Counted from the first letter of the stretch, positions 32,888 to 40,956 are shown. The stretch is DNA of 41,135 bases from an uncultured Bacteroides sp. (GCF_959029255.1 NZ_CAUFUE010000036.1:1-41135), one strand, 5' to 3'. Notes: generated from the sequence alone by a model not told the origin. Translations and numbers: made by a program.

Positions 32888-33793
32888 ATGTCACGCGAAC
32901 ATCATCATTCTCATCAGCCGGTGAATACCGACTCACTGCACAAGGCTTTCGTACTGGGAATTATACTGAACCTCGGCTTTGTCATCGTGGAGTTCATCGC
33001 CGGGTTCCGGCTCGATTCTCTGGCACTGCTTTCAGATGCCGGACATAATTTAGGCGATGTAGTCAGTCTGGTACTTGCATTACTCGCTTTTCGTCTTGCC
33101 AAAGTAAAGGCGAATGCAAACTATACCTACGGGTATAAGAAGAGTACCATCCTTGTGTCATTGCTCAACGCCGTCATTCTGCTGTTGGCGGTAGGAGCCA
33201 TTATCATCGAGAGTATTCACAAACTACATCACCCTGAAGCGGTTTCAGGAGACACCATTGCTTGGGTGGCAGGTGTGGGAGTAGTTATCAACGCTTTCAC
33301 CGCATATCTTTTTATGAAAGACAAGAATAAAGATTTGAATGTGAAAGGGGCTTATCTTCACATGGCGGCAGATACGCTGGTGTCCGTAGGAGTGGTAGTG
33401 GCAGGTATCATCATCAGCCGGACGGGCTGGTACATAGTCGACCCGATTATCGGAATTGTAGTGGCCATCGTCATCCTCGTTTCAACCTGGGACCTGTTGC
33501 GTGATAGTTTGCGACTGACCCTTGACGGCGTTCCCGCAGGCATCAATACAGAAAATGTAGTGAAAGCCATCAGAGGAGTAGATGGGGTAAACAGTATCCA
33601 CCACATACATATATGGGCCATCAGCACCACAGAGAATGCGCTGACAGCCCATATCGTATTGAAACAACCGGAACGAATGGAAGAAGTGAAACAACAAATC
33701 CGCCACCGGTTAAAAGATTTTGGAATCGGGCATGCTACTTTGGAGTTTGAAGCTCCCGACGAGCATTATGATACCCTTTATGGCGAAGATTAA
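32888..33793 (+). CDS. Cation diffusion facilitator metal exporter (301 aa)
   Basis: Inner-membrane divalent-metal/proton antiporter of the CDF family. A His-rich N-terminus (REHHHSHQ) precedes six hydrophobic segments between about 17 and 205. The metal site is HNLGD in TM2 (LLSDAGHNLGDVVS) and HMAAD in TM5 (AYLHMAADTLVSVG), an HxxxD/HxxxD set typical of zinc or cadmium transporters of the ZitB/CzcD group. The C-terminal ferredoxin-like cytoplasmic domain spans about 210-295 (VDGVNSIHHIHIWAI). It is divergent from cysK, and its 3' end overlaps the 3' end of leuB by 4 bp (convergent). Confidence 0.93.
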   Translation: MSREHHHSHQPVNTDSLHKAFVLGIILNLGFVIVEFIAGFRLDSLALLSDAGHNLGDVVSLVLALLAFRLAKVKANANYTYGYKKSTILVSLLNAVILLLAVGAIIIESIHKLHHPEAVSGDTIAWVAGVGVVINAFTAYLFMKDKNKDLNVKGAYLHMAADTLVSVGVVVAGIIISRTGWYIVDPIIGIVVAIVILVSTWDLLRDSLRLTLDGVPAGINTENVVKAIRGVDGVNSIHHIHIWAISTTENALTAHIVLKQPERMEEVKQQIRHRLKDFGIGHATLEFEAPDEHYDTLYGED

Positions 33794-34848
33794 CGTTTGA
33801 GATAATCTACAATCCATGCACCGACTTCCTTGGTGCCATACTTAGCACCACCTTCTACCTGAATCTCAGGTGTGCGCACATTAGCGTCGAGTGAAGCGTC
33901 TACCGCCCTACGGATAAGTGCACCTTCTTCTTTCAGGTCGAAATACTCAAACAGCATAGCTACGGAAAGGATTTGTGCCAACGGGTTTGCAATGTTCAGC
34001 CCCTTAGCCTGAGGCCATGAACCGTGGATAGGTTCAAATACCGGGGTACTCTCACCGGTGGAAGCCGATGGGAGTAAACCCATAGAGCCGCTGATGCAAG
34101 AGCCTTCGTCGGTCAAGATATCTCCGAAAGTATTTTCAGTAACCATTACGTCAAAGAATTTCGGTTCCTGAATCATCTTCATGGCGGCATTATCCACAAA
34201 CATATAATCGGTAGTTACTTCCGGATAGTGGGGAGCCATTTCCTGGGCAATCTGTCTCCAAAGGCGAGAAGAGGCAAGTACGTTGGCTTTGTCCACCACA
34301 GTCAAGTGCTTGTTGCGTTTCATGGCATATTCAAAACCGACCTTCAAGATGCGCTCAATCTCTGGACGAGTGTACATATTGGTATCGTATGCCTTATCAT
34401 TATCCTGATATTTTTCACCAAAATACATACCGCCGGTAAGTTCACGGATGCAGAGAAAATCGGCACCGTCTACCAAGTCCGCACGAAGTGGTGACTTATG
34501 GAGCAGACATTTAAAAGTTTGAACCGGACGGATATTCGCAAACAAGCCCAGTTTCTTACGCATAGCCAGCAGCCCCTGTTCAGGACGAACCTTAGCGGTA
34601 GGATTATTATCAAATTTCGGATCACCTACGGCAGAGAAAAGCACGGCATCCGCATCCTTACAAACCTGATAGGTTGCCTCGGGAAACGGGTCACCCACTT
34701 TGTCGATAGCATCTGCACCACAGATGGCATACTCATAGTTTACTTTGTATCCGAATTTCTCACAAACAGCCGTCATCACATCTACACCTACGGCTGAAAT
34801 CTCGGGGCCGATACCATCACCGGCCAATACTGCAATTTTAAAATCCAT
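33790..34848 (-). CDS. leuB: 3-isopropylmalate dehydrogenase (352 aa)
   Basis: NAD-dependent oxidative decarboxylation of 3-isopropylmalate in leucine synthesis, and of 3-methylmalate in the citramalate route to 2-oxobutyrate. Motifs: LAGDGIGPEISAVGVDV, then LLAMRKKLGLFANIRPVQ, RELTGGMYFGEKY, VDKANVLASSRLWRQ, MIQEPKFFDVMVTENTFGDILTDEGSCISGSMGLLPSAS, and EPIHGSWPQAKGLNIANP. Length is normal. It is the last gene of the leu operon, starting 6 bp after the small membrane protein gene. The final 4 bp overlap the convergent CDF gene, so there is no room for a terminator between them. Confidence 0.98.
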   Translation of the reverse strand: MDFKIAVLAGDGIGPEISAVGVDVMTAVCEKFGYKVNYEYAICGADAIDKVGDPFPEATYQVCKDADAVLFSAVGDPKFDNNPTAKVRPEQGLLAMRKKLGLFANIRPVQTFKCLLHKSPLRADLVDGADFLCIRELTGGMYFGEKYQDNDKAYDTNMYTRPEIERILKVGFEYAMKRNKHLTVVDKANVLASSRLWRQIAQEMAPHYPEVTTDYMFVDNAAMKMIQEPKFFDVMVTENTFGDILTDEGSCISGSMGLLPSASTGESTPVFEPIHGSWPQAKGLNIANPLAQILSVAMLFEYFDLKEEGALIRRAVDASLDANVRTPEIQVEGGAKYGTKEVGAWIVDYLKR

Positions 34849-34854
34849 AATGGT

Positions 34855-35100
34855 TTATTTCTTTTTTAATTCATTTTCTATTTTATCTTTCATTGCCTTA
34901 TTCTTGCGGCGAATATGGTCACCAACCACAAAACCGGCAGTAAGCACAAGCGTCCATATCACATCTAAAAGATTGACAAGTTGTACATCATTACCATACC
35001 AATGCAAGAAAACACAAAACAAGAATATCACGCAGGCAAAAAACAGATAACTTACATTAGGTTTCCTCTCAAAAAAAATCTTCACAGTTTGATAAGTCAT
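34855..35100 (-). CDS. Small two-helix membrane protein in the leu operon (81 aa)
   Basis: Not recognised. It opens MTYQTVKIFFERKPNVSYLF and has two hydrophobic segments (about 18-36, LFFACVIFLFCVFLHWY, and 44-62, LLDVIWTLVLTAGFVVG), then a basic tail (IRRKNKAMKDKIENELKKK). The start at 35100 is chosen because it falls 10 bp after the cimA-like stop. The longer reading to 35133 would overlap that gene. It sits between cimA-like and leuB, with a 6-bp gap to leuB, so it is cotranscribed. A transport or regulatory role in branched-chain amino-acid metabolism is speculation. Confidence 0.72.
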   Translation of the reverse strand: MTYQTVKIFFERKPNVSYLFFACVIFLFCVFLHWYGNDVQLVNLLDVIWTLVLTAGFVVGDHIRRKNKAMKDKIENELKKK

Positions 35101-35110
35101 AATTACTATC

Positions 35111-36652
35111 TTATTTACCGTATTCCCCCTCAATTATATTCAGCATCTTCACTGTCGCCTTGATGGCAGCTTCGGTCTGGTCGGCATCCAACCCGCGCGT
35201 ACGAAACACCTTGTCTTCGAAACTCCAGGTAATGACCGTTTGCACAAAAGCATCAGTACGTCCACCGGGAGGAATGGAAACTGCATAATTTGTCAACATC
35301 GGGAACTTACGCCCCAAAGTTACTTTATATATTTTACGTAACGCGCGAACAAAGGCATCATATTGACCGTCTCCGCTTGAACTTTCCTCATATTCTTTAC
35401 CATTGATTTCAATCTTCAACGTTGCCATAGGTTTCAGTCCGTATGCCAGGTTCACAATATAGCTTTTCAGCTTTACCCGCTCGTCCATCACGCCATGTTT
35501 CAAAACATCGGAAACGATATAGGGCAAATCCTCTTGCGTCACCAACTCTTTCTTATCACCCAATTCGATGATACGCTCGGTAACCTTGCGCATGGCATCT
35601 TCATCGAGTTGCAAACCCAAATCTTCCAGGTTTTTACGGATATTCGCCTTACCGCTATTCTTACCCAAGGCATATTCCCTCTTACGTCCGAAACGTTCGG
35701 GAAGCAGGTCATTACAATAAAGATTACTCTTGTTATCGCCATCGGCATGTACGCCCGCCACTTGCGTAAACACATTCTCACCTACAATCGGTTTATTCGC
35801 AGGAATAACGATACCCGAATAAGATTCTACCACGCGGCTCACATCATTCAAGCGGCTTTCATCAATATTGGTGATAGCGCTGAAATGGTCCTTCAGAATA
35901 GCCTGCACACTGGCAAGCGGAGCATTTCCGGCACGTTCGCCCAAACCATTGATAGTGGTATGCAAACCTTTACAACCGCTCAACACAGCAGCAAGCACAT
36001 TGCTCACGGCAAGATCATAATCATTGTGTGCATGAAAATCGAAATGTGCCTGGGGATAACGTTTTACCATCTTCCGCATGAACTCGATGACTTGCAGAGG
36101 GTTCAGAATACCCAGCGTATCGGGCAGCATATAGCGTTTGATATTGGTCTGAATCAGTGCATCCATCAACTGGAAGACATATTCCGGAGAGTCTTTCATG
36201 CCGTTACTCCAGTCCTCAAGGTAGATATTCACCTCCATATCCTGCTCGTTGGCATAGTCCAGCACAGCAAGGATATCCTCAATATGCGCTTCGGGCGTTT
36301 TTTGGAGTTGGCAGGTGCAGTGTTTCAACGAGCCTTTACACAACAAATTGATTACACGGCAACCTGTGGCATGTATCCAGTCTACCGATGTACGCCCGTC
36401 CACAAAACCAAGCACTTCCACTTTTGGCAACATATTGCGGCGTGCAGCCCAGTCGCATATCATCCTGACGGCATCGAACTCACCTTCGGATACCCGTGCG
36501 GAAGCCACTTCCACCCGGTCTACTTTCAACTCTTCCAGCAACAAACGGGCAATCATCAGCTTCTCATGAGGTACAAAAGATACTCCGCTGGTCTGTTCAC
36601 CATCGCGGAGCGTGGTATCCATGATTTCTATCTTCGGATGATTATGCTTCAT
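35111..36652 (-). CDS. cimA: Citramalate synthase-like DRE-TIM metallolyase (513 aa)
   Basis: Condenses acetyl-CoA with a 2-oxoacid. Opening motif IMDTTLRDGEQTSGVSF, then VDRVEVASARVSEGEF, a form also seen in Leptospira CimA; the metal motif HAHNDYDLAVSN; and GLGERAGNAPLASV. A C-terminal LeuA-like regulatory (dimer) domain covers about 380-510, with EESSSGDGQYDAFVRAL. It differs clearly from the leuA at 38815-40311, so the operon holds two acyl-transfer synthases. Citramalate (pyruvate + acetyl-CoA) is the most likely product, giving 2-oxobutyrate for isoleucine through LeuCDB, but a second isopropylmalate synthase is not excluded. It overlaps the leuD 3' end by 11 bp. Confidence 0.85.
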   Translation of the reverse strand: MKHNHPKIEIMDTTLRDGEQTSGVSFVPHEKLMIARLLLEELKVDRVEVASARVSEGEFDAVRMICDWAARRNMLPKVEVLGFVDGRTSVDWIHATGCRVINLLCKGSLKHCTCQLQKTPEAHIEDILAVLDYANEQDMEVNIYLEDWSNGMKDSPEYVFQLMDALIQTNIKRYMLPDTLGILNPLQVIEFMRKMVKRYPQAHFDFHAHNDYDLAVSNVLAAVLSGCKGLHTTINGLGERAGNAPLASVQAILKDHFSAITNIDESRLNDVSRVVESYSGIVIPANKPIVGENVFTQVAGVHADGDNKSNLYCNDLLPERFGRKREYALGKNSGKANIRKNLEDLGLQLDEDAMRKVTERIIELGDKKELVTQEDLPYIVSDVLKHGVMDERVKLKSYIVNLAYGLKPMATLKIEINGKEYEESSSGDGQYDAFVRALRKIYKVTLGRKFPMLTNYAVSIPPGGRTDAFVQTVITWSFEDKVFRTRGLDADQTEAAIKATVKMLNIIEGEYGK

Positions 36653-37241
36653 TTTTCTTCTCCCAAGTTTCTATCTTATCTTTGTTTCCTACCAGAAAAT
36701 CAATATCGTCCAATCCATTCATCAGGCAATGTTTCTTGTAGGCATTGATTTCGAAGTGTTCGCTTTTGCCTGTAGCCTTATTAGTAATGGTTTGTTCCGG
36801 TAAATTCACTTCCACCTCCGTTTTAGGATTGGCAGCGATAGAGTCAAACAGTTCTTTCAAGAACAGTTCACTGACTACAACGGGAAGAACGAAATTGTTC
36901 AATTCATTGTTTTTATGAATATCGGCAAAAAAACTGGATACTACTACGCGGAAACCATATCCGGCTATCGCCCATGCAGCATGTTCTCGGCTGGAACCCG
37001 AACCGAAGTTCTTTCCGGCTACCAGAATTTGCCCGCTATAAATAGGATTATTCAATACGAAATCTTTGTTTAATGAACCGTCCGGGTTATAACGCCAGTC
37101 ACGGAACAGGTTGTCTCCAAAGAATTTCTCTTCGCGGGTGGTTGCTTTCAAAAAGCGTGCAGGAATTATCTGGTCGGTATCCACATTCTCCAAAGGAAGA
37201 GGTACACAAGTACTGGTAATGATATTGAATTTCTGTTTCAT
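36642..37241 (-). CDS. leuD: 3-isopropylmalate dehydratase small subunit (199 aa)
   Basis: Swivel-domain subunit that works with LeuC to isomerise isopropylmalate, and citramalate in the isoleucine route. Family features: PLPLENVDTDQIIPARFLKATTRE, LVAGKNFGSGSSREHAAWAIAGYGFRVVVSSFFADI and NNELNNFVLPVVV. The start is the ATG at 37241, giving the normal length of about 199. A reading to 37334 adds 31 residues, the first 16 of which derive from an intergenic repeat and equal those found on the AlkD-like gene. The gap to leuC is 134 bp, mostly that repeat. Confidence 0.96.
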   Translation of the reverse strand: MKQKFNIITSTCVPLPLENVDTDQIIPARFLKATTREEKFFGDNLFRDWRYNPDGSLNKDFVLNNPIYSGQILVAGKNFGSGSSREHAAWAIAGYGFRVVVSSFFADIHKNNELNNFVLPVVVSELFLKELFDSIAANPKTEVEVNLPEQTITNKATGKSEHFEINAYKKHCLMNGLDDIDFLVGNKDKIETWEKKNEA

Positions 37242-37265
37242 TGTTTTTATTATTAAATTGTTTTG

Positions 37266-37382
37266 TAAATGGAAGTTAGGGAAATTAAGAACTAAGAATG
37301 AAGAATTTGGCTGCGCTATGCAAGCACGCCGCAAGGTAATTCTTCATTCTTCATTTTTAATTCTTCATTAAATTATCATTTA
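37266..37382. repeat. Palindromic intergenic repeat, copy 2 (leuC/leuD spacer)
   Basis: Second copy of the element at 24852-24969, in the same orientation relative to the flanking genes. The central 58 bp (37287-37344) are identical between copies. The edge carries AAATGATAATTTAAT on the minus strand, which includes the leuC stop codon, as it does for the dipeptidyl peptidase gene at the other site. Confidence 0.9.
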
Positions 37383-38773
37383 ATCAATTCCCTCGGATCC
37401 GTAATCACTCCCGTCACCGCAGCAGCAGCAGCTACCAGAGGACTGGCAAGCAAAGTACGTGCACCCGGTCCCTGACGTCCTTCGAAGTTACGGTTGCTAG
37501 TAGACACTGTATACTTTCCGGCAGGAACTTTATCATCGTTCATCGCCAAACATGCAGAACAACCCGGTTGGCGGATGGCAAAACCGGCTTCTTCAAGTAT
37601 CTTGTCAATTCCTTCTTCACGGATTTGCTCATCCACCATCCAAGAACCCGGTACCAGCCATGCTATTATCCCCTCTGCTTTCTTACGTCCTTTCACGATG
37701 GAAGCAAAGGCACGGAAATCTTCAATACGCCCATTTGTACAAGCACCAAGAAACACATAATCAATCTTCTTACCCAGCAATTTCTCGCCCGGCTGAAATC
37801 CCATATAGTCCAGGGATTTTCTGAAAGAAGCCTGTGCAGCCTCTCCCATTCCCTCGGTAGTCGGTATATTTTGCGTGATGCCCATACCCATTCCCGGATT
37901 GGTTCCATAAGTAATCATCGGCTCAATATCAGCTGCATCAAAACGAACTTCCTTATCAAATACCGCATCCTCATCACTCTTCAAAGTCTTCCAATAAGCC
38001 AAAGCTTTTTCCCAAGCTTCACCCTTCGGAGCATATTCACGTCCCTTGATGTAAGCAAATGTGATTTCATCGGGAGCAACCATACCACCACGCGCCCCCA
38101 TTTCTATACTCAGGTTGCACAAAGTCAGGCGACCTTCCATCGTCAGGCTGCGTACGGCTTCTCCAGCATATTCCACAAAATAGCCGGTAGCGCCGCTGGT
38201 CGTCATCTTCGACATCATGTACAATGCCACATCCTTTGCCGTTACACCTTTACCCAATTTTCCATCTACAGTGATACGCATTGTCTTCGGACGAGTCTGA
38301 AGAATACATTGTGAAGCCATCACCATTTCCACTTCACTCGTACCGATTCCGAAAGCAACCGCTCCCATCGCACCATGGGTGGAGGTGTGCGAGTCACCGC
38401 ATACAATCGTCATTCCGGGCAAAGTCAGTCCTCTTTCCGGACCTACCACATGGATAATGCCGTTCTTCTTATCCATCATTCCAAAATGCGTCAAACCGAA
38501 ATCTTCCGCATTCTTTGCCAAAGTATCTACCTGTGTCTTCGATACAGGATCTTCAATAGGTTTATCCTGATCGTGCGTCGGCGTATTATGGTCGGGCATA
38601 CAAAAAATTTTCTCTGGACGGAAACACTTGATTCCGCGTTCACGCAGACCGGAAAAAGCTTGCGGACTGGTTACTTCATGGCAATAAAGCCGGTCGATAT
38701 AAAGCTGTGTGGGGCCCTCTTCCACTTCCTGTACCAAGTGTGCATCCCAAATTTTATCAAATAATGTATTCAT
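37376..38773 (-). CDS. leuC: 3-isopropylmalate dehydratase large subunit (465 aa)
   Basis: [4Fe-4S] aconitase-family subunit, partner of LeuD. Motifs: IWDAHLVQEVEEGPTQLYIDRLYCHEVTSPQAF, MPDHNTPTHDQ, TIVCGDSHTSTHGAMGAVAFGIGTSEVE, the cluster cysteine in FLGACTNGRIEDFRAF, and PGCSACLAMNDDKVPAGK with the other cluster cysteines. Length is normal. It lies 41 bp downstream of leuA. The stop codon TGA falls at the edge of a repeat element that separates it from leuD. Confidence 0.98.
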   Translation of the reverse strand: MNTLFDKIWDAHLVQEVEEGPTQLYIDRLYCHEVTSPQAFSGLRERGIKCFRPEKIFCMPDHNTPTHDQDKPIEDPVSKTQVDTLAKNAEDFGLTHFGMMDKKNGIIHVVGPERGLTLPGMTIVCGDSHTSTHGAMGAVAFGIGTSEVEMVMASQCILQTRPKTMRITVDGKLGKGVTAKDVALYMMSKMTTSGATGYFVEYAGEAVRSLTMEGRLTLCNLSIEMGARGGMVAPDEITFAYIKGREYAPKGEAWEKALAYWKTLKSDEDAVFDKEVRFDAADIEPMITYGTNPGMGMGITQNIPTTEGMGEAAQASFRKSLDYMGFQPGEKLLGKKIDYVFLGACTNGRIEDFRAFASIVKGRKKAEGIIAWLVPGSWMVDEQIREEGIDKILEEAGFAIRQPGCSACLAMNDDKVPAGKYTVSTSNRNFEGRQGPGARTLLASPLVAAAAAVTGVITDPRELIK

Positions 38774-38814
38774 CTTTTATGTACGATTTAACTATTTACG
38801 ATTTACGATTGAAT

Positions 38815-40311
38815 TTACATTTTGAACTTGTTAATACAATCGATATATGCTTCTACTGATGCAGCAATAATATCGGTATTGGCGCCGAAACCATAGTAGA
38901 TACGATTATCATATTCCACCTGCATGTGTACCTTACCCATGTCATCACTGCCCTTACTGATAGCCTGTATAGTGAACTCTTTCAGCGTCATGTGACGGTC
39001 GATGATTTTCTTCAGAGCCTTGATAGCGGCATCCACCGGACCGTTTCCACTGGCAGCGGCTTCAAACTTCTCACCGCAGATATTCAAGCCGATACTTGCA
39101 ACGGAACGTACGCCTACCCCACTGGTTACCTGCAAATATTCCAATTTGATGCGATGATCCTGAGTACGGTCGGCACCAGCCAAGACCAGAATATCATCAT
39201 CATTGATGTCTTTCTTTTTATCGGCAAGTTTCAAAAACTCCTCATATACCTTATCCAACTTATTCTGCTCCAGATTTACGCCGAGTATCTGTAAACGGTT
39301 CTTCAGGGCAGCACGTCCGCTGCGTGCAGTCAATACAATCGAATTGTCATCAATACCCACATCGTGCGGATCAATAATTTCGTATGTCTGCACATTCTTC
39401 AATACACCATCCTGATGAATACCCGATGAATGGGCAAAAGCATTACGTCCCACAATAGCCTTGTTAGGTTGTACGGGCATATTCATCAAACTGGACACCA
39501 TGCGGCTCGTCGGATAAATCTTCTGCGTATTAATATTAGTTTCAATATTGATATCTTTGTGGCATTTGATAATCATAGCCACCTCTTCGAGCGAAGTATT
39601 GCCGGCACGTTCACCGATACCATTGATAGTAACCTCGACCTGACGTGCACCGTTCAATATTCCCGCCATCGTATTGGCAGTAGCCATGCCCAGGTCATTA
39701 TGGCAATGAGTAGAAATTATAGCATTATGTACGCCGTCCACATGCTCCATCAGATACTTAATCTTAGCGCCATATTCACCCGGTAGGCAATAGCCCGTCG
39801 TATCAGGAATATTAACGACCGTAGCACCTGCTTTGATAACAGCTTCCACAACCCGTGCCAGATATTCATTATCCGTACGTCCGGCATCCTCCGCATAAAA
39901 CTCTACATCATCCACATACTTACGGGCATATTTCACGGCAGCAACCGCACGCTCTATAATCTCTTCACGATTGGAATTGAATTTATACTTAATGTGTGAG
40001 TCGGACGTACCAATACCAGTATGAATACGTTTATGCTTGGCATATTGCAAAGCATCCGCCGCTACATCAATATCTTTCTGTACCGCACGGGTCAGGGCAC
40101 AAATAGTAGGCCAAGTCACCGCCTTTGATATTTCAATTACCGAATTAAAATCACCCGGACTGGAAATAGGAAATCCAGCTTCAATCACATCCACCCCCAA
40201 AACTTCCAGTTGCTTGGCTACTTGAATCTTCTCTACTGTATTCAACTGGCATCCCGGAACCTGCTCACCATCACGGAGCGTTGTGTCGAAAATAAATAAC
40301 TTATCACTCAT
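38815..40311 (-). CDS. leuA: 2-isopropylmalate synthase (498 aa)
   Basis: First committed step of leucine synthesis (2-oxoisovalerate + acetyl-CoA). DRE-TIM motifs: FDTTLRDGEQVPGCQLNT, VIEAGFPISSPGDF, the metal motif STHCHNDLGMATANT and GIGERAGNTSLEEVA. A LeuA regulatory domain covers about 370-490 (EKFEAAASGNGPVDAAIKALK), which mediates leucine feedback in the family. Length is normal. It is the first structural gene of the operon and follows a complete attenuator leader (40343-40523). Confidence 0.97.
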   Translation of the reverse strand: MSDKLFIFDTTLRDGEQVPGCQLNTVEKIQVAKQLEVLGVDVIEAGFPISSPGDFNSVIEISKAVTWPTICALTRAVQKDIDVAADALQYAKHKRIHTGIGTSDSHIKYKFNSNREEIIERAVAAVKYARKYVDDVEFYAEDAGRTDNEYLARVVEAVIKAGATVVNIPDTTGYCLPGEYGAKIKYLMEHVDGVHNAIISTHCHNDLGMATANTMAGILNGARQVEVTINGIGERAGNTSLEEVAMIIKCHKDINIETNINTQKIYPTSRMVSSLMNMPVQPNKAIVGRNAFAHSSGIHQDGVLKNVQTYEIIDPHDVGIDDNSIVLTARSGRAALKNRLQILGVNLEQNKLDKVYEEFLKLADKKKDINDDDILVLAGADRTQDHRIKLEYLQVTSGVGVRSVASIGLNICGEKFEAAASGNGPVDAAIKALKKIIDRHMTLKEFTIQAISKGSDDMGKVHMQVEYDNRIYYGFGANTDIIAASVEAYIDCINKFKM

Positions 40312-40342
40312 TGCATCTTATATTTATGATTTATATTCCATT

Positions 40343-40380
40343 AAAAAAAGCCTTTCACACAGGGAAGTGAGAAAGGCTTT
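40343..40380 (-). terminator. Attenuator terminator of the leu operon
   Basis: On the minus strand AAAGCCTTTC-T-CAC pairs with GTG-T-GAAAGGCTTT around TTCCCT, followed by a run of seven T (40349-40343). It lies between the leader-peptide stop (40408) and the leuA start (40311). The sequence CTCACTTCC (40371-40363), which spans the 5' arm and loop, is also the partner of the antiterminator arm. Confidence 0.93.
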
Positions 40381-40428
40381 CGTATATCGTTTTAATATTA
40401 CATATATTCACGCACAGGACTCACTTCC
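40363..40428 (-). promoter_or_regulatory. Antiterminator pairing of the leu attenuator
   Basis: GGAAGTGAG at 40428-40420 (codons 22-24 of the leader peptide) is perfectly complementary to CTCACTTCC at 40371-40363 in the terminator. Pairing would free the GAAAGGCTTT arm and allow read-through. A ribosome that finishes the leader would cover 40428-40420 and let the terminator form. A ribosome stalled in the Ile/Leu block (codons 8-17) would leave it free. Confidence 0.88.
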
Positions 40429-40491
40429 ACTAAACTTTGCCAGTAGAATAATAATGCCACACAGTAGAATATATGTAAAGTTCTGATTCAT
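40408..40491 (-). CDS. leuL: leu operon leader peptide (27 aa)
   Basis: Short reading frame MNQNFTYILLCGIIILLAKF... with TGA stop, starting about 18 nt after the expected transcription start. Eight of 27 residues are Leu or Ile, and eight of the ten residues at positions 8-17 (ILLCGIIILL). The 3' part of the frame encodes the antiterminator arm. The position between a good promoter and an intrinsic terminator, and the match of codons to the products of the operon (leucine, and isoleucine through citramalate), make a translation-coupled attenuator the natural reading. The frame is too short for ordinary gene callers. Confidence 0.9.
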   Translation of the reverse strand: MNQNFTYILLCGIIILLAKFSGSESCA

Positions 40492-40515
40492 CTTATCTTT
40501 TTGTTTTTAATGATG

Positions 40516-40546
40516 CAAAGGTAGAGATTATTTTGTAGTACACAAA
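40516..40546 (-). promoter_or_regulatory. Promoter of the leu operon
   Basis: The minus strand has TTTG at 40546-40543 (-33) and TACCTTTG at 40523-40516 (-7). The spacer is 19 nt, and both are full matches to the Bacteroidetes consensus. The start point is expected near 40509, about 18 nt before the leader ATG. Confidence 0.8.
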
Positions 40547-40621
40547 TAAATTCGTTACTTTTTTCACTAAATAAATATCATTTTATAAGCTATCATTATT
40601 CAATGCCTTAAATATATCACA

Positions 40622-40649
40622 AAGAGGCATACCGAACGGTACGCCTCTT
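40622..40649 (-). terminator. Hairpin downstream of the Cys-rich lipoprotein gene
   Basis: AAGAGGC/GCCTCTT with inner TACC-GAAC-GGTA and one A·C mismatch. On the minus strand it begins 31 bp past the gene's stop and is followed by TTTGTG, a short T-run only. Confidence 0.6.
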
Positions 40650-40680
40650 ACTTATTATTCAGTTCAATATAAGTTCTGAA

Positions 40681-40956
40681 TTATTTCTTTGCACACGGTT
40701 TGTCGCAAGCCTTCTTATCACAAGCAGCCTGATCACAAGCCTTGTCACACTTAGTGCTATCACATGTAGCCTGGCAAGCAACAGAATCAGCAGCCTGACA
40801 ACAAGCTTTTGCAGAATCACAAACTTGTTCTGTCTTTGCAGCACAACAAGAGTCAGCAGTTGCCCCATTAGCATCAACTGCTTTTTTATTACCACAAGAT
40901 GTTACAGCGAAAGAAAATGCCACAGCTACAGCAGCCAATAAAACTTTAGTCTTCAT
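40681..40956 (-). CDS. Cysteine-rich small lipoprotein (91 aa)
   Basis: Lipoprotein signal peptide with lipobox VTSC (acylated Cys21). The mature 71 residues are low-complexity and hold 13 cysteines, including two CC pairs (DSCCAAK, KACCQAAD) and a tail of CDKAC-like repeats (CDSTKCDKACDQAACDKKACDKPCAKK). Lys and Asp alternate with Cys. I do not recognise a family. The pattern suggests metal binding or disulfide-linked structure at the membrane surface, but this is inference. A TATCTTTG box lies at 41007-41000 on the minus strand. It is a single gene, ending at a hairpin near 40622. Confidence 0.8.
   Translation of the reverse strand: MKTKVLLAAVAVAFSFAVTSCGNKKAVDANGATADSCCAAKTEQVCDSAKACCQAADSVACQATCDSTKCDKACDQAACDKKACDKPCAKK

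Noticed and set aside
35495..36748. Long open frames opposite real genes, for example 417 codons opposite the cimA-like gene and 336 codons opposite groEL (15758-16768).
   Set aside because: They lie wholly antisense to well-recognised genes, with no recognisable motifs. They are typical shadow frames.
37242..37334. N-terminal extension of leuD (31 residues), and the 23-residue extension of the AlkD-like protein at 24853-24921.
   Set aside because: Both begin with the same 16 residues encoded by the intergenic repeat. Internal ATG codons give normal family lengths.
40659..40895. A 78-codon frame overlapping the Cys-rich lipoprotein on the same strand.
   Set aside because: It is a frame-shifted reading of the same low-complexity DNA, without signal or motif. 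The lipoprotein frame has a clear lipobox and promoter.
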